DNA from: Streptomyces solicavernae
GTDB lineage: Bacteria; Actinomycetota; Actinomycetes; Streptomycetales; Streptomycetaceae
Assembly (NCBI RefSeq): GCF_029968095.1
Contig: NZ_JASCIR010000010.1
Location: 62,001-126,000, forward strand
Reading direction: 5' to 3'
Length of the DNA: 64,000 bases
The position numbers and the translations under genes are program-made. Of the stretch, positions 10,812-21,758 are shown piece after piece (positions within the stretch are counted from its first letter, which is position 1; each line of letters opens with the position of its first letter). Below the pieces are notes generated by a model. It worked only from the letters and a program-made list of their open reading frames with translations. It searched no databases and had not been told where the DNA came from.

Positions 10812-11758
10812 GCGCGATGAGCCGACCCATACCCCTGAGGGCCGTGCTCGCCGGTACGGCGGCCGCGCTGCTGCTCGGACTCGGTGCCCCGCACGCCGTC
10901 GCCGCGACGCCCGACCGGGACGACGCCCCGTCCGCCGCCGCGCGTGCGGCCGCCCACAAGGCGGCAGAGGCGCCCGGCACCAGGGCGACGCTGTCCCGCT
11001 TCTTCGCCCGTGAGGGAAACGTCACCGCGCGTGCGGCCGAACCCCGCATCCAGGGCGAGGCGGTGCCGGTGTACTACTTGGCGCCGGATTTTGTCGCCGG
11101 AGAGCAGGGCGCCCCGGTCGCCCGCCTGGAGTTCCTGGCCAGCAAGGCCGTCTCGTCCGACGGGCAGGAGGCCTCCCTGTGGACGGTGGAACAGGGCGGC
11201 ACCTGGCAGGTGGTGAACATCGCCACCGGGGACGACGAGACGCACTACGCGCGCGTGGGCGCCGAAAAGCTCCCCGGAGGCACCGTCTTCCACGAGCCGC
11301 AGATCAACGCCTGGTACGTCACGCACCACGCGCGCGTGCTGCCCCTCGACCAGGACGCCACCCACGCGATCGGCGCCGACGGAACCTCACTGTCCGCCTA
11401 CCGCGACCGAGTTGAGCGGGCGTACGGCGACAAGCTGCCCGGCTCCCCGTACGCGAAGTCGGGCAAGGCGGGCGGCTACGCAGCGCAGCACGAGGCGGCC
11501 GCACCGCAGCCCGAGGCCGCGGCGGGCGCGCAGCCCCAGTCCGAGGCCGCGGCGGGCGCGCAGCCCCAGTCCGAGGCCGCGGCGGGCGCGCAGCCCCAGT
11601 CCGAGGCCGCCGCGGGCGCGCAGCCCCAGTCCGAGGAGGCCTCCGGCCCCGCCCTGGCCGTGGCCGCCACCGCCGCGGGCCTCGGGGCCTGCGCAGGCCT
11701 CGGCCTGGCCGTCGTACGCACCGTCCGCACTCGCCGTCAGGCAGCCGACACCGCCTGA
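10808..11758 (+). CDS. Surface protein with signal peptide, Ala/Gln/Pro repeats and C-terminal membrane anchor (unrecognised family)
   Basis: 316 residues and no family I recognise. An N-terminal signal peptide ends near AVAATPD. A central extracellular domain of about 190 residues follows ([44 protein letters not shown]...), which looks beta-rich. Then come four copies of [10 protein letters not shown] encoded by an exact 30-bp tandem repeat, a single hydrophobic helix ([22 protein letters not shown]) and a basic tail [13 protein letters not shown] that would stop transfer. There is no LPxTG. The GTG at 10808 overlaps the peptidase stop codon by 4 bp; an ATG at 10817 is the alternative. Tight coupling suggests it is the peptidase's substrate, membrane partner or inhibitor; this is inference. 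Confidence 0.7.
   Translation: MSAMSRPIPLRAVLAGTAAALLLGLGAPHAVAATPDRDDAPSAAARAAAHKAAEAPGTRATLSRFFAREGNVTARAAEPRIQGEAVPVYYLAPDFVAGEQGAPVARLEFLASKAVSSDGQEASLWTVEQGGTWQVVNIATGDDETHYARVGAEKLPGGTVFHEPQINAWYVTHHARVLPLDQDATHAIGADGTSLSAYRDRVERAYGDKLPGSPYAKSGKAGGYAAQHEAAAPQPEAAAGAQPQSEAAAGAQPQSEAAAGAQPQSEAAAGAQPQSEEASGPALAVAATAAGLGACAGLGLAVVRTVRTRRQAADTA
11513..11632 (+). repeat. Four tandem 30-bp repeats in the surface-protein gene
   Basis: Four copies of a 30-bp unit at 11513, 11543, 11573 and 11603, each coding [10 protein letters not shown]. Only one base differs among copies (a synonymous GCG/GCC change in the fourth). Near-identity at DNA level means recent duplication, and copy number probably varies between strains. 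The unit extends the stalk between ectodomain and membrane helix. Confidence 0.9.
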
Positions 11759-11885
11759 CGGCCGCACACGGCCGCACGCAGGACCAGCACGATCCGCCAC
11801 CCCCCCACGCGATGCCGCCCACACCCGTGGGCGGCATCGCGGCGCCCGGCCCCGGCTGTCGGTGCCCGCCAGTAGGGTGAGAGTC

Positions 11886-14027
11886 ATGGCTGACCCCTCC
11901 ACCTACCGCCCCAAGCCGGGACAGATCCCCGACTCCCCGGGGGTCTACAAATTCCGCGACGAGCACCGCCGGGTGATCTACGTCGGGAAGGCCAAGAGCC
12001 TGCGCCAACGGCTCGCCAACTACTTCCAGGACCTGGCGAGTCTGCACCCCCGCACCCGCTCGATGGTCACGACCGCCGCCTCCGTCGAGTGGACGGTCGT
12101 GACCACCGAGGTCGAGGCGCTGCAGCTGGAATACACCTGGATCAAGGAGTTCGACCCGCGGTTCAACGTGAAGTACCGCGACGACAAGAGCTACCCGTAC
12201 CTCGCGGTCACCCTCAACGAGGACTATCCGCGCGTGCAGGTCATGCGCGGCGCCAAGAAGAAGGGCGTGCGCTACTTCGGCCCGTACGGACACGCGTGGG
12301 CCATCCGCGAGACGGTCGACCTGATGCTGCGCGTCTTCCCGGTGCGCACATGTTCGGCCGGGGTCTTCAAGAACGCCGCCCGCACCGGCCGCCCCTGCCT
12401 GCTCGGCTACATCGGCAAGTGCTCGGCGCCCTGTGTGGGCCGGATCACCGCCGAGGACCACCGTGAACTGGCCGAGGACTTCTGTGACTTCATGGCGGGC
12501 CGCACAGGCGCGTACCTCCGCCGCCTGGAGAAGGAGATGGGCGCCGCGGCCGAGGAGATGGAGTACGAGCGGGCGGCCCGCCTGCGCGACGACATCGAGG
12601 CCCTCCGGCGCGCCATGGAGAAGAGCGCCGTCGTCCTCGCCGACGACACCGACGCCGACCTCATCGCCCTCGCCGAGGACGAGCTGGAGGCGGCGGTGCA
12701 GATCTTCCACGTGCGCGGCGGCCGGGTCCGCGGCCAGCGAGGCTGGGTCACCGACAAGGTCGAAGCCGTCACCACGGGTGACCTGGTCGAGCACGCGGTG
12801 CAGCAGCTGTACGGCGAGGAGAGCGGTGACGCCGTACCCAAGGAGGTGCTGGTCCCCGCCCTGCCCGAACCGGTCGCGCCCGTGCAGGCGTGGCTGGCCG
12901 AGCGGCGCGGCAGCAACGTCGGCCTGCGCGTGCCGCAGCGCGGCGACAAACGCGCACTGATGGAGACGGTTCAGCGCAACGCACAGCAGTCCCTCGTCCT
13001 GCACAAGACGAAGCGCGCCTCCGACCTGACGACCCGCTCCCGCGCCCTGGAGGAGATCGCCGCCGCCCTCGGCCTGGACAGCGCCCCGCTGCGCATCGAG
13101 TGCTTCGACATCTCGCACCTCCAGGGGGACGACGTCGTCGCGTCCATGGTGGTCTTCGAGGACGGCCTGGCCCGCAAGAGCGAGTACCGCCGCTTCCAGG
13201 TCAAGGGCCGCATCGGCGACACCCAGGTGTGGCACGGCGAGGGCCAGGACGACGTCCGCTCGATGCACGAAGTGATCGCCCGCCGCTTCAAGCGGTACAT
13301 CGCCGAGAAGGAGAAGACCGGCGAGTGGGCCGAGGAGGCGCCGGGCGAGACGCCCGAGGACGCCCTCGACGGCGAGAACCCCCTCAACGGCGAGAACCCC
13401 CTCGACGGCGAGAACTCCCTCAACGGCGAGAACGCGCTCACCGAGGAGGACGGCCGCCCCAAGAGGTTCGCGTACCCGCCGCAGCTCGTCGTCGTGGACG
13501 GCGGAAAGCCGCAGGTCGCGGCCGCCAAGCGGGCCATGGACGAGCTGGGCATCGACGACGTCGCGGTGTGCGGGCTCGCCAAGCGCCTGGAGGAGGTGTG
13601 GCTGCCGGACGAGGACGACCCGGTGGTCCTGCCCCGCTCCAGCGAGGGCCTCTACCTCCTCCAGCGGGTACGAGACGAGGCGCACCGTTTCGCGATCGCC
13701 TATCAGCGAAAGAAGCGGGCCAAGAGGTTCCGGGCGGGGCCGCTCGACGCGGTGCCCGGCCTGGGAGAGACGCGTAAACAGGCGCTCATCAAACACTTCG
13801 GTTCCGTGAAGAAACTGCGATCCGCCACAATTGAGCAGATCTGCGAGGTCCCCGGGATAGGCCGCAAGACGGCCGGGACGATCGCCGCGGCCCTCGCCGA
13901 GGCGGCCCCGGCCGCCCCGGCGGTGAACACGGCGACCGGAGAGATCATTGAAGAAGAGGCACCCGTGACGGCGGAGGCCGCACAGGCACCGGCGGGTGCC
14001 GTGGAGAGACGGGGGCAGGACACATGA
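11886..14027 (+). CDS. uvrC: Excinuclease ABC subunit UvrC
   Basis: The dual-incision nuclease of nucleotide excision repair, 713 residues. In order: GIY-YIG domain ([29 protein letters not shown], residues 15-41) for the 3' cut; Cys-rich stretch ([13 protein letters not shown]); UVR motif binding UvrB ([22 protein letters not shown], about 215-240); RNase-H-like domain for the 5' cut ([22 protein letters not shown]); and two C-terminal helix-hairpin-helix motifs ([34 protein letters not shown]). About 100 residues longer than E. coli UvrC. The excess includes an acidic insert of repeated L(D/N)GEN units (about 494-512) in the nuclease domain and an Ala/Glu tail. First gene of the operon with rapZ, yvcK and whiA; its stop overlaps rapZ by ATGA. 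Confidence 0.97.
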   Translation: MADPSTYRPKPGQIPDSPGVYKFRDEHRRVIYVGKAKSLRQRLANYFQDLASLHPRTRSMVTTAASVEWTVVTTEVEALQLEYTWIKEFDPRFNVKYRDDKSYPYLAVTLNEDYPRVQVMRGAKKKGVRYFGPYGHAWAIRETVDLMLRVFPVRTCSAGVFKNAARTGRPCLLGYIGKCSAPCVGRITAEDHRELAEDFCDFMAGRTGAYLRRLEKEMGAAAEEMEYERAARLRDDIEALRRAMEKSAVVLADDTDADLIALAEDELEAAVQIFHVRGGRVRGQRGWVTDKVEAVTTGDLVEHAVQQLYGEESGDAVPKEVLVPALPEPVAPVQAWLAERRGSNVGLRVPQRGDKRALMETVQRNAQQSLVLHKTKRASDLTTRSRALEEIAAALGLDSAPLRIECFDISHLQGDDVVASMVVFEDGLARKSEYRRFQVKGRIGDTQVWHGEGQDDVRSMHEVIARRFKRYIAEKEKTGEWAEEAPGETPEDALDGENPLNGENPLDGENSLNGENALTEEDGRPKRFAYPPQLVVVDGGKPQVAAAKRAMDELGIDDVAVCGLAKRLEEVWLPDEDDPVVLPRSSEGLYLLQRVRDEAHRFAIAYQRKKRAKRFRAGPLDAVPGLGETRKQALIKHFGSVKKLRSATIEQICEVPGIGRKTAGTIAAALAEAAPAAPAVNTATGEIIEEEAPVTAEAAQAPAGAVERRGQDT
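13367..13440 (+). repeat. 15-bp degenerate repeats inside uvrC
   Basis: Units CTC(G/A)ACGGCGAGAAC with small changes recur every 15 bp, coding [24 protein letters not shown]. They lie between [11 protein letters not shown] and the conserved [14 protein letters not shown] of the nuclease domain, where most UvrC proteins have a short loop. Confidence 0.8.
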
Positions 14028-14953
14028 CAGAGCGCGAAGAAGACGGAGCACAGGTGAGTACGGGAACGGGCACCATCGAGCCCGCCGCGGAGGCCATCCC
14101 CGAGTTGGTGATCATCTCCGGGATGTCCGGCGCCGGCCGCTCCACGGCGGCCAAGTGCCTGGAGGACCTCGGCTGGTTCGTGGTCGACAACCTGCCGCCC
14201 GCGCTGATCCCCACCATGGTGGAGCTCGGCGCCCGCTCGCAGGGCAACGTGGCGCGCATCGCGGTCGTCGTGGACGTGCGCGGCCGCCGCTTCTTCGACA
14301 ACCTGCGCCAGTCGCTGTCGGACCTGGAGGCCAAGAACGTCACCCGGCGGATCGTCTTCCTTGAGTCCTCCGACGACGCCCTGGTGCGCCGCTTCGAGTC
14401 CGTGCGCCGCCCGCACCCGCTGCAGGGCGACGGCCGCATCACCGACGGCATCGCCGCCGAGCGCGACCTCCTGCGCGAGCTGCGCGGCGACGCCGACCTC
14501 GTGATCGACACCTCCAGCCTGAACGTCCACGAGCTGCGCGCCAAGATGGACGCCCAGTTCGCCGGCGACGAGGAGCCCGAACTGCGGGCCACCGTCATGT
14601 CGTTCGGGTACAAGTACGGCCTGCCGGTCGACGCCGACCTGGTCGTGGACTGCCGCTTCCTGCCCAACCCGCACTGGGTCCCGGAGCTGCGCCCGTACAC
14701 CGGTCTGAACGAAGAGGTCTCGGGTTACGTCTTCAACCAGCCCGGCGCCAAGGAGTTCCTCGACCGGTACACGGAACTGCTCCAGCTGATCGCGACGGGC
14801 TACCGCCGCGAGGGCAAGCGGTACGTCACCATCGCCGTGGGCTGTACGGGCGGCAAGCACCGCTCCGTCGCCATGTCGGAGAAGCTCGCCGCGCGCCTCG
14901 CCACCGAGGGCGTGGAGACCGTCGTCGTCCACCGGGACATGGGGCGCGAGTGA
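14024..14953 (+). CDS. rapZ: RapZ/YvcJ-family nucleotide-binding protein (RNase adapter homologue)
   Basis: 309 residues, cytoplasmic. The P-loop is [17 protein letters not shown] at about residues 31-47: the usual GxxGxGKS lysine is arginine here, as I recall is usual in actinobacterial members. A Walker-B-like [11 protein letters not shown] and the conserved C-terminal [20 protein letters not shown] are present; the latter is the RNA- and sugar-binding half in E. coli RapZ. In enterobacteria RapZ senses glucosamine-6-phosphate and guides RNase E to glmZ. In actinomycetes the target is not established. It overlaps uvrC and yvcK by 4 bp each, so the three are coupled. Confidence 0.93.
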   Translation: MTEREEDGAQVSTGTGTIEPAAEAIPELVIISGMSGAGRSTAAKCLEDLGWFVVDNLPPALIPTMVELGARSQGNVARIAVVVDVRGRRFFDNLRQSLSDLEAKNVTRRIVFLESSDDALVRRFESVRRPHPLQGDGRITDGIAAERDLLRELRGDADLVIDTSSLNVHELRAKMDAQFAGDEEPELRATVMSFGYKYGLPVDADLVVDCRFLPNPHWVPELRPYTGLNEEVSGYVFNQPGAKEFLDRYTELLQLIATGYRREGKRYVTIAVGCTGGKHRSVAMSEKLAARLATEGVETVVVHRDMGRE

Positions 14954-15987
14954 CGTCCCAGCCCCGCCGGGTGAGTCCTCAGCCCCGCCGGGCCCGGCTC
15001 ACCCGCCTCAGCCGCAGGCGCTCGGCCCAGCCCAAGGTCGTCGCGCTCGGCGGCGGCATGGGCCTGTCCGCCTCGCTCGCCGCGCTGCGCCGGATCACCG
15101 GCGACCTGACGGCCGTGGTCACCGTCGCCGACGACGGCGGCTCCAGCGGCCGCCTCCGCGACGAGCTGGGCGTGCTCCCGCCCGGCGACCTGCGCAAGGC
15201 CCTCGCCGCGCTCTGCGGGGACGACGACTGGGGCCAGACCTGGGCCCGCGTCATCCAGCACCGCTTCCAGTCCCAGGGCGAGCTGCACGAGCACGCGGTC
15301 GGCAACCTGCTGATCGTCGCCCTCTGGGAGCAGCTGGGCGACCACGTCCAGGCGCTCGACCTGGTCGGCAAGCTGCTCGGCGCGCACGGCCGGGTGCTGC
15401 CCATGTCCGCCGTGCCGCTCGAACTGCAGGCGCTGGTCAAGGGGCACGACCCGGAGCGCGCGGACGAGGTGGGCACGGTCCGCGGGCAGGCCAACGTCGC
15501 GCTCACGCGCGGCGAGGTGCAGTCCGTGCACCTGGTCCCGCACGACCCGCCCGCCGTGCCCGAGGCCGTCGCCGCGGTCCTGGACGCGGACTGGGTGGTC
15601 CTCGGGCCCGGCTCCTGGTTCTCCTCGGTGATCCCGCACCTGCTGGTGCCCGAGCTCCTTGAGGCGCTCACCGAGACCAAGGCCCGCAAGGTCCTCTCGC
15701 TCAACCTCGCGCCCCAGCCAGGGGAAACCGAAGGTTTCTCCCCGCAGCGTCATTTGGAGGTTTTGGGACGACACGCCCCTAAACTCGCCCTGGACGTGGT
15801 GCTGGCCGACGAGGCCGCCGTGCCCGACAGCGACAGCCTCACCGACGCCGCCAAGCGTCTGGGGGCGGCGGTCGAGCTGGCGCCGGTGGCCGAGGCCGTC
15901 GGTTCTCCGAAGCACGATCCGGAGCTCCTGGCCGCCGCGTACGACCGTATTTTTCGGATGCATGGAAGGATCGGCCCATGGCGATGA
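14950..15987 (+). CDS. yvcK: YvcK/CofD-like gluconeogenesis factor
   Basis: 345 residues of the CofD-like fold. Key motifs are [19 protein letters not shown] (about 30-48), [41 protein letters not shown], and [18 protein letters not shown]. In Bacillus and Mycobacterium relatives, the protein binds UDP-sugars and controls carbon flow into the cell envelope. The GTG at 14950 overlaps the rapZ stop by 4 bp. The N-terminal 28 residues are Arg-rich ([20 protein letters not shown]) and not part of the fold, so an internal start is possible. Its end overlaps whiA by 10 bp. Confidence 0.93.
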   Translation: MTSQPRRVSPQPRRARLTRLSRRRSAQPKVVALGGGMGLSASLAALRRITGDLTAVVTVADDGGSSGRLRDELGVLPPGDLRKALAALCGDDDWGQTWARVIQHRFQSQGELHEHAVGNLLIVALWEQLGDHVQALDLVGKLLGAHGRVLPMSAVPLELQALVKGHDPERADEVGTVRGQANVALTRGEVQSVHLVPHDPPAVPEAVAAVLDADWVVLGPGSWFSSVIPHLLVPELLEALTETKARKVLSLNLAPQPGETEGFSPQRHLEVLGRHAPKLALDVVLADEAAVPDSDSLTDAAKRLGAAVELAPVAEAVGSPKHDPELLAAAYDRIFRMHGRIGPWR

Positions 15988-16967
15988 CGGCAGCGGTGAA
16001 GGACGAGATCTCCCGGCTCCCCGTCACCCGGACCTGCTGCAGGAAGTCAGAGGTCTCGGCGATTCTTCGGTTCGCGGGCGGCCTTCACCTGGTCAGCGGC
16101 CGCATCGTGATCGAGGCGGAGCTGGACACCGCGATGGCGGCCCGGCGGCTCAAGAAGGACATCCTGGAGATCTTCGGGCACGGCTCGGAGCTCATGGTGA
16201 TGGCCGCCGGCGGACTGCGCCGCGGCTCCCGCTATGTCGTACGCGTGGTGGCCGGCGGCGATCAACTGGCGCGCCAGACCGGCCTGGTGGACGGCCGCGG
16301 CCGCCCGATCCGCGGTCTGCCCCCGCAGGTCGTCTCGGGTGCCACCTGTGACGCGGAGGCGGCGTGGCGCGGTGCGTTCCTGGCACACGGCTCGCTGACC
16401 GAGCCGGGCCGTTCCTCCTCCCTGGAGGTGACCTGCCCGGGGCCCGAGGCGGCGCTCGCGCTGGTCGGCGCGGCCCGCCGGCTGTCCATCGCAGCGAAGG
16501 CCCGCGAGGTGCGCGGCGTGGACCGCGTCGTCGTCCGTGACGGTGACGCGATCGGCGCCCTGCTGACCCGGCTCGGCGCCCATGAGTCGGTGCTCGCCTG
16601 GGAGGAGCGGCGGATGCGCCGCGAGGTCCGGGCCACCGCCAACCGCCTGGCCAACTTCGACGACGCCAACCTGCGCCGCTCGGCCCGCGCCGCGGTCGCC
16701 GCGGGCGCCCGCGTGCAGCGCGCCCTGGAGATCCTGGGCGACGAGGTGCCGGAGCACCTCGCGGCCGCCGGACGGCTGCGCATGGAGCACAAGCAGGCCT
16801 CCCTGGAGGAGCTGGGCGCGCTCGCCGACCCGCCGCTGACCAAGGACGCGGTCGCGGGCCGCATCCGCCGCCTGCTCGCGATGGCCGACAAGCGCGCGCA
16901 GGACCTCGGCATTCCGGGTACGGAGTCGAACCTGACGGAGGAGATGGCCGACAACCTCGTCGGCTGA
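15978..16967 (+). CDS. whiA: Sporulation transcriptional regulator WhiA
   Basis: 329 residues. An N-terminal LAGLIDADG-homing-endonuclease-like fold without nuclease residues ([13 protein letters not shown]... through [23 protein letters not shown]) is joined to a C-terminal helix-turn-helix ([31 protein letters not shown]). WhiA acts with WhiB to start sporulation septation in Streptomyces. The ATG at 15978 lies within the end of yvcK (10-bp overlap). It ends the operon; a strong terminator follows 24 bp later. Confidence 0.97.
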   Translation: MAMTAAVKDEISRLPVTRTCCRKSEVSAILRFAGGLHLVSGRIVIEAELDTAMAARRLKKDILEIFGHGSELMVMAAGGLRRGSRYVVRVVAGGDQLARQTGLVDGRGRPIRGLPPQVVSGATCDAEAAWRGAFLAHGSLTEPGRSSSLEVTCPGPEAALALVGAARRLSIAAKAREVRGVDRVVVRDGDAIGALLTRLGAHESVLAWEERRMRREVRATANRLANFDDANLRRSARAAVAAGARVQRALEILGDEVPEHLAAAGRLRMEHKQASLEELGALADPPLTKDAVAGRIRRLLAMADKRAQDLGIPGTESNLTEEMADNLVG

Positions 16968-16990
16968 CCGGCCCGCTGACCCGTCGCACA

Positions 16991-17036
16991 CAAAAGCCGT
17001 CGGTGTCCGGAGAGATCCGGACACCGACGGCTTTTG
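16991..17036 (+). terminator. whiA operon terminator
   Basis: Perfect 21-bp arms (16991-17011 and 17016-17036) closed by a GAGA tetraloop of the stable GNRA class. The arms begin CAAAAGCCGTCGG and end CGGCTTTTG. Arms contain A- and U-tracts, so it could work in both directions. Confidence 0.92.
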
Positions 17037-17413
17037 CGCGCTCCACGCGGAACTCGGGTCCCGGCCGCGTCGTCCGCCGAGGCGGCTCGCGTCTCACAAC
17101 CTGAGCGGATCGCCGTCCGCGGCCGCACGATTTTGCCGGCACGCGGTGTCACTCGATGTTGCCGGCGCCACATTGACAAACGAGCGCCCTGGCGCTCAAA
17201 GCGATCCGCCGACCCTGCGGAGGCACCCTCCGAATCACCCTCGGAACGGGGCCCTCCGGAGCCGCGGAGGCGACTTTCGCAGGCCCCGCCCGGTCGTCAC
17301 GGGGCGTGACAGCGGAGGTGTCGGAGGCGGCCTCGGCGGGCACTCAAATGAGGGCGCTTGCGCCCGTCTGATGGGCCAAGCGCTTGCTTCCCCACCCTGC
17401 TGACGCTGAGTGA

Positions 17414-18586
<1,173 letters not shown>

Positions 18587-18619
18587 CCCGGATTTGATTC
18601 GGACAGGCAATTCGATGTG

Positions 18620-18670
18620 AGCTACGGGGCTCGGGCAGCGCGATCTCGCGCGGTCCCGGGCCCCGTAGCT
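18620..18670 (+). promoter_or_regulatory. Intercistronic hairpin between gap and pgk
   Basis: 16-bp arms (18620-18635 and 18655-18670, one G-U pair) enclose a second small stem (GCGCGA/TCGCGC, 18638-18651). No U-tract follows and pgk continues on the same strand 33 bp later. It may be a partial terminator or an RNA-processing element lowering pgk-tpiA relative to gap. Confidence 0.6.
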
Positions 18671-18703
18671 GTTGCTCGGAAGCTTTCAAGGAGTCCCTGA
18701 GAA

Positions 18704-19915
18704 ATGAAGACGATCGACGAACTTCTCGCCGAAGGCGTCGCCGGCAAGCGGGTATTCGTCCGCGCCGACCTCAACGTGCCGCTGGACGGCACCGCCATCA
18801 CCGACGACGGCCGCATCCGCGCCGTGGTCCCGACCGTGAAGGCCCTCGCCGACGCGGGCGCACGGGTCGTCGTGGCCTCCCACCTGGGCCGCCCCAAGGG
18901 CGCCCCGGACCCGGCCTTCTCGCTCGCCCCCGCCGCCGCCCGGCTCGGTGAACTCCTCGGCGCCGACGTGCAGTTCGCCACCGACACGGTCGGCGACTCC
19001 GCCAAGTCCGTCGTCGCGGGCCTCGCCGACGGCCAGGTCGCCGTCATCGAGAACCTCCGCTTCAACGCCGGCGAGACCGCCAAGGACGACGCCGAGCGCG
19101 CCGCCTTCGCCGACCGGCTGGCGGCCCTCGCCGACCTCTACGTGAGCGACGGCTTCGGGGCCGTGCACCGCAAGCACGCCTCGGTGTACGACCTGCCGGC
19201 CCGGCTCCCGCACGCCGCGGGCTACCTCATCGCCAAGGAGGTCAGCGTCCTCAAGAAGCTCACCGAGGACGTGCAGCGCCCGTACACCGTGGTCCTCGGC
19301 GGCGCCAAGGTCTCCGACAAGCTCGCCGTCATCGACGAACTCCTCGGCAAGGCCGACCGTCTCCTCATCGGCGGCGGCATGGCCTACACCTTCCTCAAGG
19401 CCAAGGGGTACGAGGTCGGCATCTCCCTCCTTCAGGAGGACCAGATTCCGACGGTCAAGGAGTACATGGAGCGCGCCGAGCGGAACGGCGTCGAGCTGGT
19501 CCTTCCGGTCGACGTCCTGATCTCCACCGAGTTCCCGGACCTGAAGACCAAGGCCCCGGCCGACTTCGACACCGTCGACGCGGACCGGATCCCGGCGGAC
19601 CAGGAGGGCCTGGACATCGGCCCCAAGTCCCGCGAGCTGTTCGCCTCGAAGATCACCGACGCCGAGACGGTGTTCTGGAACGGCCCCGTCGGAGTCGCCG
19701 AGCACCCCGACTACGCTGGCGGCACGACGGCCATCGCGCAGGCCCTGCTCGACAGCAAGGGCTTCACGGTGGTCGGCGGTGGCGACTCCGCCGCCGCCGT
19801 CCGCAACCTGGGCTTCGACGAGTCGAAGTTCGGCCACATCTCGACCGGTGGCGGTGCCTCCCTCGAATACCTTGAGGGCAAGACCCTGCCCGGCCTCGCC
19901 GCACTGGAGGACTGA
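18704..19915 (+). CDS. pgk: Phosphoglycerate kinase
   Basis: 403 residues. Makes ATP from 1,3-bisphosphoglycerate. Landmarks: substrate loop FVRADLNVPLDG, SHLGRPKG, RFNAGE, the hinge LGGAKVSDKL, nucleotide-binding GGGMAYTFLKA, and the C-terminal glycine-rich VVGGGDSAAAVRNLGFDESKFGHISTGGGASLEYLEG. ATG at 18704 with AAGGAG 12 bp upstream. tpiA follows after 6 bp, so the two are probably translated from one mRNA. Confidence 0.97.
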   Translation: MKTIDELLAEGVAGKRVFVRADLNVPLDGTAITDDGRIRAVVPTVKALADAGARVVVASHLGRPKGAPDPAFSLAPAAARLGELLGADVQFATDTVGDSAKSVVAGLADGQVAVIENLRFNAGETAKDDAERAAFADRLAALADLYVSDGFGAVHRKHASVYDLPARLPHAAGYLIAKEVSVLKKLTEDVQRPYTVVLGGAKVSDKLAVIDELLGKADRLLIGGGMAYTFLKAKGYEVGISLLQEDQIPTVKEYMERAERNGVELVLPVDVLISTEFPDLKTKAPADFDTVDADRIPADQEGLDIGPKSRELFASKITDAETVFWNGPVGVAEHPDYAGGTTAIAQALLDSKGFTVVGGGDSAAAVRNLGFDESKFGHISTGGGASLEYLEGKTLPGLAALED

Positions 19916-19921
19916 CCCCGT

Positions 19922-20698
19922 ATGAGCACGCGTACGCCCCTGATGGCGGGCAACTGGAAGATGAACCTCAATCACCTTGAGGCCATCGCCCACGTCCAGA
20001 AGCTCGCCTTCGCGCTCGCCGACAAGGACTACGAGGCCGTCGAGGTCGCCGTCCTTCCGCCCTTCACCGACCTGCGCTCCGTGCAGACCCTGGTGGACGG
20101 CGACAAGCTCAAGATCAAGTACGGCGCCCAGGACATCTCGTCCCAGGACTCCGGTGCGTACACCGGTGAGATCTCGGGCCCGATGCTGTCGAAGCTCAAG
20201 TGCACCTATGTAGCCATCGGCCACAGCGAGCGCCGCCAGTACCACCACGAGAACGACGAGATCTGCAACGCCAAGGTGAAGGCCGCCTACAAGCACGGCC
20301 TGACTCCGATCCTCTGCGTCGGCGAGGGCCTGGACATCCGCAAGGCCGGCCAGCAGGTCCAGTACACGCTGAACCAGGTCGACGGCGCCCTCAAGGACGT
20401 CTCCGCCGAGCAGGCCGAGTCCATCGTGATCGCGTACGAGCCGGTGTGGGCCATCGGCACCGGCGAGGTCGCCACCCCCGAGGACGCGCAGGAGGTCTGC
20501 GGCGCGATCCGCGGCAAGCTCGCCGAGCTGTACGACCAGGAGCTCGCCGACAAGGTGCGCATCCAGTACGGCGGTTCGGTCAAGGCCGGGAACGTGGCCG
20601 CGATCATGGCCCAGCCGGACGTCGACGGCGCCCTCATCGGCGGTGCCGCGCTCGACGCAGACGAGTTCGTCAAGATCGTCCGATTCCGCGACCAGTGA
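19922..20698 (+). CDS. tpiA: Triosephosphate isomerase
   Basis: 258 residues, a TIM barrel interconverting dihydroxyacetone phosphate and glyceraldehyde-3-phosphate. The catalytic Lys is in [10 protein letters not shown], the His in [13 protein letters not shown], the Glu in [13 protein letters not shown]; phosphate binding uses [16 protein letters not shown] and [18 protein letters not shown]. The ATG lies 6 bp after the pgk stop. secG follows after a 148-bp leader, suggesting a separate or attenuated transcript. Confidence 0.97.
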   Translation: MSTRTPLMAGNWKMNLNHLEAIAHVQKLAFALADKDYEAVEVAVLPPFTDLRSVQTLVDGDKLKIKYGAQDISSQDSGAYTGEISGPMLSKLKCTYVAIGHSERRQYHHENDEICNAKVKAAYKHGLTPILCVGEGLDIRKAGQQVQYTLNQVDGALKDVSAEQAESIVIAYEPVWAIGTGEVATPEDAQEVCGAIRGKLAELYDQELADKVRIQYGGSVKAGNVAAIMAQPDVDGALIGGAALDADEFVKIVRFRDQ

Positions 20699-20754
20699 GT
20701 CCGGGAACCGACCGGGACTGAGTATGCGGTAGCGACGTAACGTCGTACCCTTGC

Positions 20755-20811
20755 GGGGTCCGAGCCTTGCTTTTCTGAGCTTTCCGCTCATTCACGCGAG
20801 ACTCGGGCCCC
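20755..20811 (+). promoter_or_regulatory. Stem-loop in the secG leader
   Basis: GGGGTCCGAG at 20755-20764 pairs with CTCGGGCCCC at 20802-20811 (one G-U), enclosing a 37-nt loop. It lies between tpiA and secG. It could be a tpiA terminator or leader structure; there is no U-run. Confidence 0.4.
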
Positions 20812-20846
20812 GTCGTCGTACAGATACCGAGGAAGTTGGTCCAGCC

Positions 20847-21083
20847 GTGGTTATGGGGTTCTCGATCGCCCTGCTCGTCTTCAGCGGACTCATGATGCTT
20901 TTGGTGCTCATGCACAAGGGCAAGGGCGGTGGCCTCTCCGACATGTTCGGTGGCGGTATGCAGTCCTCCGTCGGCGGCTCCTCGGTCGCCGAGCGCAACC
21001 TCGACCGCATCACCGTCGTGGTCGGTCTGCTGTGGTTCGCGTGCATTGTCGTGCTCGGCCTGCTGATGAAGCTCGACAGCTGA
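20847..21083 (+). CDS. secG: Preprotein translocase subunit SecG
   Basis: 78 residues with two membrane helices: MGFSIALLVFSGLMMLLVLMH and VVVGLLWFACIVVLGLLM. The conserved cytoplasmic loop KGKGGGLSDMFGGGMQSSVGGSSVAERNLDRIT lies between. SecG helps SecYE move proteins through the plasma membrane. GTG at 20847 (VVMGFS) has GAGGAAG 11 bp upstream; the ATG at 20853 is an alternative, whereas the longer upstream frame has no SecG-like sequence. Confidence 0.95.
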   Translation: MVMGFSIALLVFSGLMMLLVLMHKGKGGGLSDMFGGGMQSSVGGSSVAERNLDRITVVVGLLWFACIVVLGLLMKLDS

Positions 21084-21279
21084 CGCTTTATCGCCCTGCC
21101 GGTTGACGCAGTATTGCCGTACGCCTTTTATAGGCGGCTTATTATGGCCGTGCGTCTCCGGGGTGGGGGTGTAACTCCGAACACTGGACGCGCGTTGGGC
21201 CTTACGTAGACTGGGGCACCCGCGGCACGGCCGCCGGTGAGCAACGCTGTGCAGCACTGTTACGCAGGGAGTTACGACC

Positions 21280-21615
21280 GTGGCAAGTGGCAACGCGATC
21301 CGTGGAAGCCGGGTCGGAGCGGGGCCGATGGGCGAGGCCGAGCGGGGCGAGTCCGCGCCGCGCCTGCGCATCTCCTTCTGGTGCTCCAACGGGCACGAGA
21401 CGCAGCCGAGCTTCGCCAGCGACGCGCAGGTCCCCGACACCTGGGACTGCCCGCGCTGCGGATTCCCGGCCGGCCAGGACCGGGACAACCCGCCGGACCC
21501 CCCGCGCACCGAGCCCTACAAGACGCACCTGGCGTACGTGCGCGAGCGGCGCAGCGACGCGGACGGCGAGGCGATCCTCGCCGAGGCACTCGCCAAACTG
21601 CGCGGCGAGATCTAG
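21280..21615 (+). CDS. rbpA: RNA polymerase-binding protein RbpA
   Basis: 111 residues. Actinobacterial protein that binds the housekeeping sigma factor and stabilises open complexes. The zinc-finger-like core is FWCSNGHETQPSFASDAQVPDTWDCPRCGFPAG, with three of the usual metal ligands as Cys and one as His; the C-terminal sigma-interaction helix is PYKTHLAYVRERRSDADGEAILAEALAKLR. GTG at 21280 with AGGGAG 8 bp upstream. It stands alone with its own 196-bp upstream region (21084-21279) and a terminator. This may be the second of two streptomycete paralogues. Confidence 0.93.
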   Translation: MASGNAIRGSRVGAGPMGEAERGESAPRLRISFWCSNGHETQPSFASDAQVPDTWDCPRCGFPAGQDRDNPPDPPRTEPYKTHLAYVRERRSDADGEAILAEALAKLRGEI

Positions 21616-21625
21616 GAATTGAGAG

Positions 21626-21654
21626 CGGCCGGACACCCCGAGGGTGTCCGGCCG
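21626..21654 (+). terminator. rbpA terminator
   Basis: Perfect 13-bp arms (21626-21638 and 21642-21654) with a 3-nt loop (CGA), starting 10 bp after the stop and followed by GACTGTTT. Confidence 0.88.
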
Positions 21655-21758
21655 GACTGTTTCCTGGGTCTGTTCTCCCAGGTCAGACACGTGCCGGGGC
21701 CGATTGTCAGTGGCCTCCTCTAAGGTCTGCAAGTACCGGACCAAAGGGGGGAGTTGAC

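Noticed and set aside
11319..14051. Long minus-strand open frame opposite uvrC
   Set aside because: Shadow of uvrC; no ribosome site or family motif.
17173..17178. TTGACA as gap -35
   Set aside because: No -10 match 16-19 bp downstream, and it is 400 bp from the gap start; a small dyad takes its place.
17149..17343. Small minus-strand gene in the whiA-gap region
   Set aside because: 64 codons with no ribosome site and no recognisable sequence.
18686..20791. Minus-strand frame spanning pgk and tpiA
   Set aside because: Antisense shadow; reads across two well-defined plus-strand genes.
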